This document shows, piece after piece, positions 1-8,835 of a DNA stretch of 64,000 nt. Origin of the DNA: Balneolaceae bacterium (GTDB lineage Bacteria; Bacteroidota; Rhodothermia; Balneolales; Balneolaceae); the NCBI GenBank assembly GCA_006969905.1, contig CP030887.1, positions 2,654,730 through 2,718,729 on the forward strand, written 5' to 3'. Within the stretch, counting starts at the first letter, position 1, and each line of letters opens with the position of its first letter. The translations under genes and the position numbers were made by a program. Under the pieces are notes generated by a model that saw nothing but the letters and a program-made list of their open reading frames with translations, searched no databases and was not told the origin of the DNA.

Positions 1-1
1 C

Positions 2-316
2 AGTAATTCTGAAAAGCGAAACTTCTTTGGGATTAAATCGGCCAGGAATCTTTTTTTTAATTCAGAAAGGATAAAGATTTTAATAGATCAGAAAACCTTG
101 CTTGATAACGGTCCTTTTTACCAGCGCTTCAAAAGTAATGCCAGAATCAATTACGGAGATAAAGAGTTCTTTTCAGTGGGATTTTCAGAGTATATAAAGC
201 CTTCACGTATTTACTACAAGATTTTTTGGCCGGCTGTAAATATGAGACTCAGATTCAAAAAAAAGAAAGCCCATTGGGTGCAGAACTTCAAGAGTTTGTA
301 TGAATGGACCTGGTAA
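2..316 (+). CDS. C-terminal part of a CrtC-like carotenoid 1,2-hydratase (partial)
   Basis: The frame is open from the first complete codon of the window, so this is the last 104 residues of a gene starting upstream. The tail carries a DNGPFYQRF segment, then SEYIKPSRIYY and a basic MRLRFKKKK stretch. This resembles the end of CrtC/hydroxyneurosporene synthase proteins, which have a (D)TPFYARS segment followed by a basic C-terminus. CrtC adds water to the psi-end 1,2 double bond of carotenoids. It faces an acyltransferase gene tail to tail with 2 bp between the stops, which would suit an acylated carotenoid (glycoside) pathway. The assignment rests on a fragment; another lipocalin-like family remains possible. 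Confidence 0.5.
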   Translation, partial: SNSEKRNFFGIKSARNLFFNSERIKILIDQKTLLDNGPFYQRFKSNARINYGDKEFFSVGFSEYIKPSRIYYKIFWPAVNMRLRFKKKKAHWVQNFKSLYEWTW

Positions 317-318
317 CC

Positions 319-981
319 CTAAAGCTTTTTAAAGCCTTCATCAGTTAATCCTGCTACACTTTCAGTTTTTTGAAGAAGTTTGTGCAAAGCATCTTCAAAC
401 ACTGAAGTTATTTGTTTACGATTTAAACCGTTTTCGATCTTTACGGGCTTTCCCACTTGTAAAAAAAGCTCAGGTTTAGACGCCCTGAATATAGGTGTAT
501 AAATTGCAACAGGCACAAAATCCACCTCATCCAGGTTTTCGTAGAGCCATGCTAAACCGTCTTTAAAAGAAGGCTTATTGGATGAATAAGCTTTTAGCTC
601 ACCTTCCGGATAAATAAATAAACAGCTTTGTTCTCTTTTCATTGAGTCAACGGCGTAACGAAGAGATTGAATAGCAGATTTAGGAGAATCCAGGTCAATG
701 GAAAAAGCACCTATCCGTGAAAAGAAAGCATGTTCTTTCATTTGTTTATGCTCCATAATAGCACGGGCATTTTGATGAAAAAACTTCCGGTTAAGGAAAA
801 GAGGTATCAGGCCATCCCACCAAAGATTGTGATTCAGGAAATAAACGGTTTTTGAACTACTACTTGGAAAATAGCCTTGCTTAATCCATGCGGCATGGAA
901 CCGCCTTGATATAAGAAAACGTGTAACAAGGTCGAAGAACCAAATAAAAAAACGGGATTCTTTAGCAGGAATGAAATTCAA
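319..981 (-). CDS. PlsC-type lysophospholipid/glycerol acyltransferase family protein
   Basis: A 220-residue member of the PlsC acyltransferase superfamily, which transfers acyl groups from acyl-CoA or acyl-ACP to a hydroxyl. The catalytic HX4D motif is visible as NHNLWWDG (H51, D56), and the glycerol-phosphate/substrate block appears as YPEGE (124-128). The N-terminus (11-25) is hydrophobic and aromatic, consistent with membrane association. The length is slightly short but complete for the family. It is convergent with the CrtC-like gene, and in carotenoid clusters of this phylum such acyltransferases can acylate the carotenoid glycoside. A simple phospholipid role (1-acyl-glycerol-3-phosphate) cannot be excluded. 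Confidence 0.8.
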   Translation of the reverse strand: MNFIPAKESRFFIWFFDLVTRFLISRRFHAAWIKQGYFPSSSSKTVYFLNHNLWWDGLIPLFLNRKFFHQNARAIMEHKQMKEHAFFSRIGAFSIDLDSPKSAIQSLRYAVDSMKREQSCLFIYPEGELKAYSSNKPSFKDGLAWLYENLDEVDFVPVAIYTPIFRASKPELFLQVGKPVKIENGLNRKQITSVFEDALHKLLQKTESVAGLTDEGFKKL

Positions 982-1029
982 AAGTGTATTTTTTGGAGAT
1001 AATAGGGTGTAGGATTGTATCTTTCAATC

Positions 1030-1689
1030 ATGAAGAAGCACAGAGGCAAACCAATCGTTCAGATTACCAACCCGGACATTGATGAATATTCGCATAAGCA
1101 CACTACGCCTGAAAGTGAGGATATATCTGAGCTGATCCAATCCAGCGATGAAGCTTTGGAGTATATCGACATGCTCAGTGGCAGGGTGGTAGGCCAGTTC
1201 CTAAAGATGATGGTAAAGATATCGGGTGCCAAACGGATTTTGGAAATAGGTACGTTTACGGGGTATTCTGCACTAATGATGGCAGAAGCTTTACCGGATG
1301 ATGGGGAAGTGATAACCCTGGAAATGAACCTGAAGTTCCAGGAAATTGCACAGGATCATTTTGATAAGTTTAGGGCAGGAGAAAAAGTAAGACTCATAAA
1401 AGGAAATGCACAGCAGTTGATTAAGGAACTAACCGGAGAGTTTGACCTGATTTTCATGGACGGGGATAAACTCAGGTACCCTTTCTACTTTGAAGCCACT
1501 TTACCACTTTTGAAGAAAGGCGGTTTAATGATTGCTGATAATGTTCTTTGGGATGGAACCGTTTTAGCACCGGAAGATGAAAAAGCAAAAAGCATTGCTG
1601 AATTTAATAAGCTGGTTGCCAAAGACGGGCGAGTAGAACAAGTTTTGTTACCTGTCCGGGATGGTGTGAATGTGATTCGGAAATTATAA
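1030..1689 (+). CDS. class I SAM-dependent O-methyltransferase (CCoAOMT/COG4122 family)
   Basis: A small SAM-dependent methyltransferase of the catechol/caffeoyl-CoA O-methyltransferase family. These are usually cytosolic and act on vicinal hydroxyls with a divalent metal. The SAM-binding motif I is ILEIGTFTGYSALM. An acidic strand follows (VITLEMN), then the metal-binding region IFMDGDK and the later IADNVLWDG segment, which is typical of the family. The start is placed at the ATG at 1030; an in-frame TTG at 1015 would add five residues with no homology value. The gene is divergent from the acyltransferase, sharing a short promoter region. The substrate is unknown. Confidence 0.9.
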   Translation: MKKHRGKPIVQITNPDIDEYSHKHTTPESEDISELIQSSDEALEYIDMLSGRVVGQFLKMMVKISGAKRILEIGTFTGYSALMMAEALPDDGEVITLEMNLKFQEIAQDHFDKFRAGEKVRLIKGNAQQLIKELTGEFDLIFMDGDKLRYPFYFEATLPLLKKGGLMIADNVLWDGTVLAPEDEKAKSIAEFNKLVAKDGRVEQVLLPVRDGVNVIRKL

Positions 1690-1701
1690 ACAGTTCTATG
1701 T

Positions 1702-2355
1702 TCATTCCGCTGAAATTACAGGTGCCTTTCCTATAAGATCATCCCTTTTTAATGCTTCAACCATAAAACGGGCTACGCTTAACCGGCTGATGAGCAACTT
1801 CGGAACAGGTTTATTCTCATAGCTTTCTATAATCTTTTGCTTCTTTTTTGAATTGGTTAACCCGGAAGGGCGTACAATAGTCCAGTCTAGATCAGATTTT
1901 CTTAGGAGTTCTTCCTGCCGTTCATGGTCTTTGTATGCAACCCCAATATTACTGTTATCTATAAACCACTGGAACCATCCAGGCAGATCATCTTTGGTTT
2001 CAGCCACGCCCCAGGCAGAACAGACTACTAATCGATTGATATTATGCTTCTCTGCAAGCTTGATTGTTTTCGACATAACTTCGGAAAGGTATTCAGGTGA
2101 GGTTCTTAAACTTGCCCAAGGAAAATCTGACGTTCGGGAGATATTCAATACACTGATAATTGTCTTACAGCCAATCATGGCTTGTTCCAAATCATCAGTA
2201 TTGTTGGGATTCCCACCAAAAACCTGAACTTTATCACTGTTTTTGACTTTTTCAGTATCTCTGACCAGGCAGTTTATTTGGTAATCATTTTCTTTGGCCG
2301 TTTTTAATACAAGTTTTCCGGTTCTTCCTGTTGCCCCGAGTAAAAGTATTTTCAT
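1702..2355 (-). CDS. NAD(P)-binding NmrA/SDR-like protein
   Basis: A 217-residue Rossmann-fold protein of the atypical short-chain dehydrogenase (NmrA-like, NAD(P)H-binding) group. The glycine-rich nucleotide site is at the very N-terminus (GATGRTGK, 7-14) and is followed by the LVRDTEK strand that usually contacts the adenosine phosphate. There is a later VVCSAWG segment and WTIVRPSGLT, both typical of this group. It lacks a clear YxxxK catalytic pair, so it may be a redox sensor or epimerase-like protein rather than a dehydrogenase. It is convergent with the O-methyltransferase (12 bp gap). The substrate is not deducible. Confidence 0.85.
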   Translation of the reverse strand: MKILLLGATGRTGKLVLKTAKENDYQINCLVRDTEKVKNSDKVQVFGGNPNNTDDLEQAMIGCKTIISVLNISRTSDFPWASLRTSPEYLSEVMSKTIKLAEKHNINRLVVCSAWGVAETKDDLPGWFQWFIDNSNIGVAYKDHERQEELLRKSDLDWTIVRPSGLTNSKKKQKIIESYENKPVPKLLISRLSVARFMVEALKRDDLIGKAPVISAE

Positions 2356-2498
2356 TATAAGATGAAGGTAAATGTTAAGATTGTGACAAATCTAAGTGAT
2401 AGGTATTCAACTAGCTAATAAGAGAAGGTATACAAGATGTAAACAAGGCTTTTTTGGTTAACTAACCTTGTATTCAACTACGCTAAAATTAAACAGTT

Positions 2499-3344
2499 TT
2501 ACTCCAGGATAGATCTGCAAATGTAATCGGGGATAATCCCTGAAGAACGGATCTGGAGGTCTACGTTTTCTTCCCTGGTATTCCCGGATAAAACCAGCAT
2601 AGTTTGTACTCCGAATTTATTACCGCCCAAAATATCCGTCTGTAAGGTGTCTCCAACCATCAGGATATCTTTTTTATCAATGGGGCCATTCTCAACTATT
2701 CTCTCATAAGCATACATAAACATCTGAGAATCCGGTTTTCCAAAATGGATAAACTTTTTTCCTAGCATATTTTCTACCAGTTTTGCAATGCCGCCTGTGG
2801 CAACAGCAACATCATACCTGTTTACCGGGTAGAACTTGTCTGAATTTGCCAGAATAACCGGCATATTCTTCCTTCTAAGAAGGTTTACGGTTTTATTGAT
2901 GTCAGAATTCCAATCAAAGCCTTCATCGTCCAGGAAAACAAATGCACTTATATCATCAGTATTTTTTAAATCCACATCCCGGATCGGGATATGCTCCAGG
3001 CCTGATTGCAGGATATAATCTGCTGAATTATCGGTGCCTAAATAAGCAATTTTACCATGGGTAACTTTTTGCTCAAGGAATTGCTTGGCCATCATGCCTG
3101 ATGTAATCATTTCATGCAATTCGATACCAGGGAGTCCTATTTCAATGTATTTTTCAATTTGTTGTCTTGGGCTTCTGGATGCATCATTGGTAAGCACACG
3201 GAAAATCTTATTCTCTCCACGAATAAACTCCATGGTTTGCTGAACCCCCTCAATAAGGCCTTTATGGTTTTTCAACACACCGTAAGAATCCAATAATATG
3301 ACTTTATATTTTTTGGCTATTTCAAAAAAGGAAGGGTAGTCCAT
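2499..3344 (-). CDS. HAD superfamily class IIA hydrolase (TIGR01459-like)
   Basis: A haloacid dehalogenase-fold phosphatase, class IIA (p-nitrophenylphosphatase/NagD type). Motif I is ILLDSYGVL, with the nucleophilic aspartate close to the N-terminus. Motif II is VLTNDAS. The C-terminal motif IV is MVGDTLQTDILGG. I place the start at the ATG at 3344 because motif I then sits about 15 residues in and the gene begins 4 bp after the stop of the upstream kinase; longer in-frame versions would run into that gene. It is the third gene of a tight minus-strand operon with a glutamine-synthetase-like ligase and an APH-like kinase. The physiological substrate is unknown. Confidence 0.88.
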   Translation of the reverse strand: MDYPSFFEIAKKYKVILLDSYGVLKNHKGLIEGVQQTMEFIRGENKIFRVLTNDASRSPRQQIEKYIEIGLPGIELHEMITSGMMAKQFLEQKVTHGKIAYLGTDNSADYILQSGLEHIPIRDVDLKNTDDISAFVFLDDEGFDWNSDINKTVNLLRRKNMPVILANSDKFYPVNRYDVAVATGGIAKLVENMLGKKFIHFGKPDSQMFMYAYERIVENGPIDKKDILMVGDTLQTDILGGNKFGVQTMLVLSGNTREENVDLQIRSSGIIPDYICRSILE

Positions 3345-3348
3345 AGTG

Positions 3349-4389
3349 CTATTTAAGTGCTTCGAGTAAAGGTTTTGGATTGAATTTTTTATCAATAGAA
3401 GGAAGGTGCTTTTCATAAGCTTCTTTTTGCAGTTTGCTGGCAAAAGCCTCTTTAAAAAAGAATTTGCCATACTTAACCACATAAGTAAGTATAAAAAACC
3501 GGTAAGCTTCCTTCAGAAAAAGTATTTCCTGTTCGCTAATAGGGTAAAGCTTATGATATGCTTTCAGGAAAATGAGAAACCTTGGCTCCATCAACACATC
3601 CATGTTGTAAGTAAAAACAGTACGGTCTCCTATATCTGATGAAATGCGGCTGAAGAAGTAAAAGTCGAGCATCCGGGTACTCATTCGGAACCAGTCATAA
3701 TCCCAGCGGGAAAAAAGCCTGAAGGATGGAGTAATAGAAAAATTGCCAATGTTCCAATCCACAAAAACGGGGGTGGTTTCCAGAGCTGAAGCACCAAGAC
3801 TTTCATAATTCTCAAGGAAAATACTGCATTGGTCTTCTATTAAATCCCTGTGAAGTGAATACTGCTGTTTATTTTTATCACTGTCTAATGAAATGAGCAG
3901 ATCATTTACGTCAGTCAGCATCGACTTTGAAGATGGAGGAAGCGTGTGTTTTACCGTATTGCAGGCATTATGAAATGATGCCATTTGATGGGCAAGTTTT
4001 TCAATTTCATTCTCGCTAAAACGTTTTGGAGGTTTATTTTTAATCTTGATAGGCCTGTAAAAAACCACCCAGGCATCCATAGCTTCACTTTTGTACCGGT
4101 GAACAAAAATGGTATTACCTTTCATTAGCGCCCTGGAAAGAAAACCTTCAAAAGGGCTCGGCAGATTATTTGAAAGGGTATTAATAATGGTGTGATCTTC
4201 AACAAAGTGATTAAAAGTGCCAAAAAAAGAGAGCTTTGCTACCACAAAGTTTTTGTCTTTAAGAGTAATGCGGTATACATGATTTGTAGAAACCTTTGCA
4301 CTTATATCTATAATGCGCGCAATTTCCCTTGAAGGATCGTAGCTGCTCCAGGCATCTTCAATAATGGTATTATAATCTATACCTGCCAT
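3349..4389 (-). CDS. APH/choline-kinase-like phosphotransferase
   Basis: A 346-residue protein of the aminoglycoside phosphotransferase/choline kinase fold. The N-lobe has a beta-rich stretch with a probable ATP lysine in NFVVAKLSFF. The C-lobe shows a catalytic-loop-like VFVDWNIGNFS (D and N in the positions of the usual HGDxxxxN) and a following SRWDYDWFRM, equivalent to the metal-binding IDFD. These are divergent from textbook motifs, so the family call is by pattern. It sits 2 bp after a GS-like ligase and 4 bp before a HAD phosphatase. A small-molecule kinase acting in the same pathway is the natural inference. Confidence 0.7.
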   Translation of the reverse strand: MAGIDYNTIIEDAWSSYDPSREIARIIDISAKVSTNHVYRITLKDKNFVVAKLSFFGTFNHFVEDHTIINTLSNNLPSPFEGFLSRALMKGNTIFVHRYKSEAMDAWVVFYRPIKIKNKPPKRFSENEIEKLAHQMASFHNACNTVKHTLPPSSKSMLTDVNDLLISLDSDKNKQQYSLHRDLIEDQCSIFLENYESLGASALETTPVFVDWNIGNFSITPSFRLFSRWDYDWFRMSTRMLDFYFFSRISSDIGDRTVFTYNMDVLMEPRFLIFLKAYHKLYPISEQEILFLKEAYRFFILTYVVKYGKFFFKEAFASKLQKEAYEKHLPSIDKKFNPKPLLEALK

Positions 4390-4391
4390 CG

Positions 4392-5765
4392 TTAAATAAT
4401 TTCAAAGTATCTTTTCATTTCCCAGTTTGATTGTTTTGGATCATATTGTTTCCATTCCCATTCCCTGGTTTTTATGAAGTGATCCACAAATGCCTCACCA
4501 AATAGCTGTTTAGGAATTTCTGAATTTTTCATCACCTGAGTTGCTTCATGTAGATTCTTGGGCAGCTGTTCAGACGTAGTATTTTTGTACTCATTGCCTT
4601 TAGTTGGCTGAATGTTCAATTCCAGCTTATTTTTTATGCCGTACAACCCTGAGGCTAAACTAGCCGCCATAGTAAGGTAAGGGTTTGTATCTGATCCTGG
4701 TACACGGTTCTCAATCCGGGTAGCATCTTTTGAAGGAGTGATGACTCTTAACGCGGTAGTCCGGTTATCAAATCCCCAACTTACACTGGTAGCCGCCCAG
4801 GATCCTTCCACATAACGCTTGTAACTATTAGTAGTCGGGGCATATATAGGCAGTAAAAAAGGGAGGCAATGCAATTGCCCGGCGAGATAATGCTTCATTA
4901 ACGGGCTGATGGCTTTCGATTCAGATTCGTCATAGAAAAGATTCTTTTTTCCTGATAAATCCCATAAGCTTTGATGGATATGGCCACTGCAACCTGGTAA
5001 ATCTTTTGTCCATTTTGCCATGAAAGAAGCCATTAGCTCATGCCTGCTGGCAATTTCTTTTACGGCTGTTTTAAAAAGCACTGCCCTGTCTGCTGCTTCC
5101 AACAGATCACTGTAGTGGATGCAGGCCTCATACACACCATCTCCGGTTTCTGTATGTATTCCTTCAAGAGGAATTCCAAACTCAAGCAGGAGATCAAACA
5201 GATCATTAAAATAGTCTTTATTCTGTGAAGCCCTTAGAACTGAATAGCCAAACATTCCAGGGGTTAGGGGGGTGGGATTAGCGTATTGTTTATCTTTCAG
5301 GCTTTGCGGGGTTTCTTTAAATGTAAACCATTCAAACTCACTTCCGAATTTTGGTAAAAGCCCTAACTCTTTGGCCTGCTTTTGAATATCTATCAAAAGA
5401 TTTCGGGGGCAAACATTTTTCAGCTCTTCGGAATTACTAAAATCAGCCAGGAAAAAGGGAGAGTTGTCATCCCATGGAACTTCCCTAAATGTACTAATAT
5501 CTATGGTAGCAAGAGAGTCAGGGTACCCGGTGTGCCACCCGCTTACTTCTGTGTTATCATAGCAGGCATCATTCATATCCCATCCAAAAATGACGTTACA
5601 AAAACCAATGCCATTGTCTAAAGCTTTTAAAAACTTCTCAAAACTAATCCGTTTCCCCCGAAGTATGCCGTCAATGTCTGTAACTGCAAATTTTATGCTG
5701 GTGGTATTCCGTTCTTTAAGAAATTCGAGTACTTCTTCTTTACTGGTCATAGATGATTTTAACAT
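4392..5765 (-). CDS. glutamine synthetase family protein (gamma-glutamyl ligase-like)
   Basis: A 457-residue protein of the glutamine synthetase superfamily, which uses ATP to join the gamma-carboxylate of glutamate to ammonia or an amine. Recognisable blocks are GSEFEWFTF (metal glutamates), ETGDGVYEA, the GCSGHIHQSLW block (equivalent of GSGMHxH), and the ATP/substrate region PTTNSYKRYVEGSWAATSVS with NRTTALRV. The sequence is closer to the PuuA/GlnT-like subgroup than to ordinary GlnA, and the adenylylation loop tyrosine is not evident. An alternative ATG lies at 5750. The kinase and HAD phosphatase downstream suggest an accessory amine-conjugating pathway rather than central nitrogen assimilation. 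That role is inference. Confidence 0.85.
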   Translation of the reverse strand: MLKSSMTSKEEVLEFLKERNTTSIKFAVTDIDGILRGKRISFEKFLKALDNGIGFCNVIFGWDMNDACYDNTEVSGWHTGYPDSLATIDISTFREVPWDDNSPFFLADFSNSEELKNVCPRNLLIDIQKQAKELGLLPKFGSEFEWFTFKETPQSLKDKQYANPTPLTPGMFGYSVLRASQNKDYFNDLFDLLLEFGIPLEGIHTETGDGVYEACIHYSDLLEAADRAVLFKTAVKEIASRHELMASFMAKWTKDLPGCSGHIHQSLWDLSGKKNLFYDESESKAISPLMKHYLAGQLHCLPFLLPIYAPTTNSYKRYVEGSWAATSVSWGFDNRTTALRVITPSKDATRIENRVPGSDTNPYLTMAASLASGLYGIKNKLELNIQPTKGNEYKNTTSEQLPKNLHEATQVMKNSEIPKQLFGEAFVDHFIKTREWEWKQYDPKQSNWEMKRYFEII

Positions 5766-5870
5766 TCAGCAAGAATATATAAAAGGTCAGCAGATGGTTC
5801 ACTAATTAGTTTTGTATTCAATGTGGATTTGGGATGAAAAACTACACAATGCTCCTAAAGTGATTTTAGA

Positions 5871-5966
5871 GTCATTCCTGCGAAGGCAGGAATCTAGATT
5901 TGAATAAAACGAAATGTATTATTCCTCAAAACCAGTTTAGATTCCGGGCATACGCCGCGGAATGAC
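5871..5966. repeat. intergenic palindromic element, copy 1
   Basis: The 239-bp gap before the GS-like gene contains a two-hairpin element. The first hairpin is a perfect 8-bp stem (ATTCCTGC, GAAG loop, GCAGGAAT) at 5873-5892. The second has 6-bp arms (ATTCCG/CGGAAT). The outer ends GTCATTCC and GGAATGAC are inverted repeats of each other. Similar GTCAT-bounded elements occur at 8615, 10984, 62438 and 63048. Confidence 0.65.
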
Positions 5967-6004
5967 CCAATAGGGTTTTACAGGTGTTTTATTCCGAACT
6001 CACA

Positions 6005-6523
6005 TTATTCAAGTTTGTCATGGTTCAGGATTCCAAAACGATGTTCATCTAAATAGGTGCCATTTTTTATAAAACCCTTTTTAAATATACCTTCCGGTTG
6101 GAATCCTGCTTTTACTAAGGCTTTCATCGAACCGACATTGTTTTCCATAACACTGGCGTAGATCCGTACAATTCCTAATTCGCTAAAGCCATAATCGATG
6201 ATGTGCTTAATCGCAGCCGTAGCTATTCCCTTACCCCAAAAGGGTTCAGCAATCCAGAAACCTGTTTCTGCACTATGGCGATATACATCTTCCTGAAGAA
6301 CTAAGGAGATGCTACCCACAAGTTCATTCTTATAATCAATGGCAAAGTTCTGGGTAGGATCGTCATTTCCGGAGCGTTCAATATGATCGCGCGCATCTTT
6401 CGTGCTATAGGGATGAGGCAAATAATCTCTAAGTTGATCCCAGATTTTTTTGTTATTCAAATACCCGGCCAGTTTAGCCTCATCTGTTTTTTTAAAAGGA
6501 CGGATAGTTACAGATTCTGACAA
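6005..6523 (-). CDS. GNAT family N-acetyltransferase (RimJ/RimL-like)
   Basis: A 172-residue acetyl-CoA-dependent acyltransferase of the RimJ/RimL type, which usually modifies protein N-termini or small amines. The fold is seen from VTIRPFKKTDEAKL at the N-terminus, then ETGFWIAEPFWGKGIATAAIKHI, whose WGKGIATAA is the acetyl-CoA pyrophosphate loop. It ends with NNVGSMKALVKAGFQPEGIFKK, the conserved N-x-S-xxxLxKxGF block. The start is a TTG codon 8 bp after the stop of the upstream TfoX-like gene; no in-frame ATG lies near, and the family fold begins immediately. The substrate is unknown. Confidence 0.88.
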   Translation of the reverse strand: MSESVTIRPFKKTDEAKLAGYLNNKKIWDQLRDYLPHPYSTKDARDHIERSGNDDPTQNFAIDYKNELVGSISLVLQEDVYRHSAETGFWIAEPFWGKGIATAAIKHIIDYGFSELGIVRIYASVMENNVGSMKALVKAGFQPEGIFKKGFIKNGTYLDEHRFGILNHDKLE

Positions 6524-6531
6524 TTTAAAGG

Positions 6532-6891
6532 TTACTTCTTTTTTGTGGGTTTAGGTTTTAAGGATTTTGTGTACTCGTAACTTTTGTATAGATACTCTTT
6601 CATCTTTTCAGTATCCCGGAAAAGATCATTAGGTACCACTACATATTCCTTCATAACAGCACCATAGGAAACCAAAAGCTCAGTATTGTACTCCTCAAGA
6701 AATGCTTCCCGGTCTTCTTTGCCTAAACGTAATCCTAATCCATTTTTTGAAAGTCCGCTGAACATGTGCCCGTTTACTGAGGTGTAGGGATTGCTAGCAC
6801 CTTTTCTTTCTATTTCAGGATGGGTTGCCAGTAGTTTATCGTACAGCTCTACCAGTTCGGCAGGGATATCTTTTGGTGGTTTCTTTCCCAT
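6532..6891 (-). CDS. TfoX N-terminal domain-containing protein
   Basis: A 119-residue protein matching the N-terminal domain of TfoX/Sxy. Visible features are SVNGHMFSGLSKNGLGLRLGKEDREAFL (the MFGG...GLxLRL-type core) and YGAVMKEYVVVP. It ends in a lysine/proline-rich tail. TfoX proteins are known competence regulators in Gammaproteobacteria, but single TfoX-N proteins in this phylum are of unknown function, and no competence genes are nearby. It lies between an amidase and a GNAT gene on the same strand with gaps of 20 and 8 bp, suggesting co-transcription. A regulatory role is not supported by context. Confidence 0.75.
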   Translation of the reverse strand: MGKKPPKDIPAELVELYDKLLATHPEIERKGASNPYTSVNGHMFSGLSKNGLGLRLGKEDREAFLEEYNTELLVSYGAVMKEYVVVPNDLFRDTEKMKEYLYKSYEYTKSLKPKPTKKK

Positions 6892-6911
6892 AAATCTGAA
6901 TTGGTTACTTT

Positions 6912-8480
6912 TTAGAACTCATAATTCCTGAATATTGGAGCTTTTCTCACTTTGGTAAGCTGCTCAAAAGAATAGGCCATTTCAATCATTTCAGGCTCCA
7001 TCCAGGCACCTCCAAAAAAGGTTAAACCGACAGGAAGCCCGTCAACAAAACCCATAGGGACAGTTATGGCAGCATACCCTGCTCTTGCAGCGGGTGAGCT
7101 TGATGATGTTCCGAAATTATCCCCATTGGTATGATCTGTTTTCCATGCGGGGCCGCCTGTAATACCGATGAAACCATCCAAATCATGTTCTTTCATTACC
7201 TTATCAATGCCATTCTCCCGGGTTTCTTTCAGCATTCGCGCACGGGCTTCTTTGTATTCTTCTGAATCGAGATCACCCTTTGCCTGGGCCTGAATAAGGA
7301 TATCATGATCAAATTTCATTGAAACCGAATCGGCTAAAGTCCATTCTATAATTTCTTCCAAATCCTTAACCGTAGCATTTCCACCCAGTGATTCAAGGTA
7401 TTTGTTGACTCCGTCTTTAAATTCATAAAGCAAAACATTATAGGAATCTCTTCCGGCAGTTCTTGCACCTATTTGATCAATTTCCACAAATGTTACTCCT
7501 TGTTCTTCCAGGAAGCGAATAGTTTCATACATCAGGGTATCGGTTTTGTGATCGCTTCCGATAGAAGGAGTGAAGATCCCTAACTTTTTGCCTTCAAGAG
7601 CTCCTTCGTTTAAGAACTGTGTATAATCGGTGTGGTACTTGCCTTCACTTGCATCAGTGTAGGAATCCCGCTCATCAACTCCTACCATAGTTCCCAGCAT
7701 AATGGCTGCATCGGTTACAGTTCTTGCCATTGGGCCGGGTGTGTCTTGTGTTTCTGAAATGGGGATAATACCTGACCGGCTTAATAAACCTACCGTAGGC
7801 TTAATTCCTACTAATCCATTAGCTGAAGAAGGGCAGGTGATAGAGCCATTGGTTTCAGTCCCTATGGCCAGCATGGCAAAGTTAGCAGAAATGGAAGCCC
7901 CTGATCCGGCACTTGATCCACAGGGATTTCGGGTGATATCATACGGGTTTTTGGTTTGTCCACCTAAACCGCTCCAACCACTGGAGGAGTTATTACTATG
8001 AAAGTTAGCCCATTCACTCAGGTTGGCCTTTCCAAGAATGATTGCACCACTTTCTCTCAGCTTTTCCACAATATAACTATCCTGAACGGGCATGGAACCT
8101 TCCATAACGCGGGCCCCGGCAGTATTTGCCATCTTATCCCTGGTATCAATATTGTCTTTCAAAAGAACAGGAATACCATGTAACGGGCCCCGGATATTAC
8201 CTTCAGCCAATTCTTTATCCAGCTGTTCTGCAATAGCAATAGCATCAGGGTTGGTTGTTATTACCGAACTAATTTTCGGGCCATTTTGATCGTACTTCTC
8301 AATGCGTTCTAAATAAGCTTCAACTACGTCTTTGGCTGTATAGGTACCGTTTTTATAGTTTTCATGAAGTTCTGCAATCGTGGCTTCTTCCAGTTGCAGT
8401 TGATCAAATTTGGATTGGGAAGGCTGGCAGGCTATAAATGCTGCCAGTAACAATAAAAGAGCAAAATTATGTATTCTCAT
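6912..8480 (-). CDS. amidase signature family lipoprotein
   Basis: A 522-residue amidase signature hydrolase with a lipoprotein signal (hydrophobic 7-17, then Cys18), so it is likely exported and lipid-anchored. The Ser-cisSer-Lys triad can be placed: K108 in PVLLKDN, S189 in CGSSAGSG, and nucleophile S213 in NGSITCPSS. The surrounding NGLVGIKPTVG and DTPGPMARTV blocks are typical. Such enzymes cleave amides; exported forms in this phylum are annotated only as amidases, so the substrate is unknown. The lipobox (FIAC) is loose, as is common in Bacteroidota. It has TfoX-N and GNAT genes downstream on the same strand. Confidence 0.92.
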   Translation of the reverse strand: MRIHNFALLLLLAAFIACQPSQSKFDQLQLEEATIAELHENYKNGTYTAKDVVEAYLERIEKYDQNGPKISSVITTNPDAIAIAEQLDKELAEGNIRGPLHGIPVLLKDNIDTRDKMANTAGARVMEGSMPVQDSYIVEKLRESGAIILGKANLSEWANFHSNNSSSGWSGLGGQTKNPYDITRNPCGSSAGSGASISANFAMLAIGTETNGSITCPSSANGLVGIKPTVGLLSRSGIIPISETQDTPGPMARTVTDAAIMLGTMVGVDERDSYTDASEGKYHTDYTQFLNEGALEGKKLGIFTPSIGSDHKTDTLMYETIRFLEEQGVTFVEIDQIGARTAGRDSYNVLLYEFKDGVNKYLESLGGNATVKDLEEIIEWTLADSVSMKFDHDILIQAQAKGDLDSEEYKEARARMLKETRENGIDKVMKEHDLDGFIGITGGPAWKTDHTNGDNFGTSSSSPAARAGYAAITVPMGFVDGLPVGLTFFGGAWMEPEMIEMAYSFEQLTKVRKAPIFRNYEF

Positions 8481-8614
8481 TCCGGAGTAGTTAGTTAGAA
8501 ATAATCAGTCTCGGAATATAAAGCAGGAGAGGGGAAAGTGAAGTAAAATGTTTTATGGTTTAATAGTCATCTTTTTAGTAGTCACATAATTCAACACCGA
8601 AACCTGATAAAGCG

Positions 8615-8775
8615 GTCATCCTGAGCGCTAAAATTATAATTGATGATTTATATGATTTCGCGAAGGATATCAAATTAAGAATGTGTCCATAGCTAAGTAA
8701 AAAGCTAATTCCTGGTTTGATACCTTTCGCTTTCAGACCCTTGCCCTATCATTGGTCCGAGGAGCTCAAGGTGAC
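8615..8775. repeat. intergenic palindromic element, copy 2
   Basis: The 355-bp gap between the THUMP methyltransferase and amidase genes holds a nested imperfect palindrome. The outer arms are GTCATCCTGAGCG (8615) and GAGCTCAAGGTGAC (ending 8775). The inner arms are GCGAAGGATATCAAA (8660-8674) and TTTGATACCTTTCGC (8716-8730). No ORF or RNA gene is seen in the rest of the gap. Confidence 0.6.
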
Positions 8776-8835
8776 AACAAAGCTGCTTTTCTAATTCATC
8801 ATCGAATTACTTGAGAGTTAAGTATGATATTTTAA

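Noticed and set aside
1853-2227. Overlapping plus-strand frame opposite the NmrA-like gene
   Set aside because: It is the antisense shadow of a well-supported gene and has no recognisable protein features.
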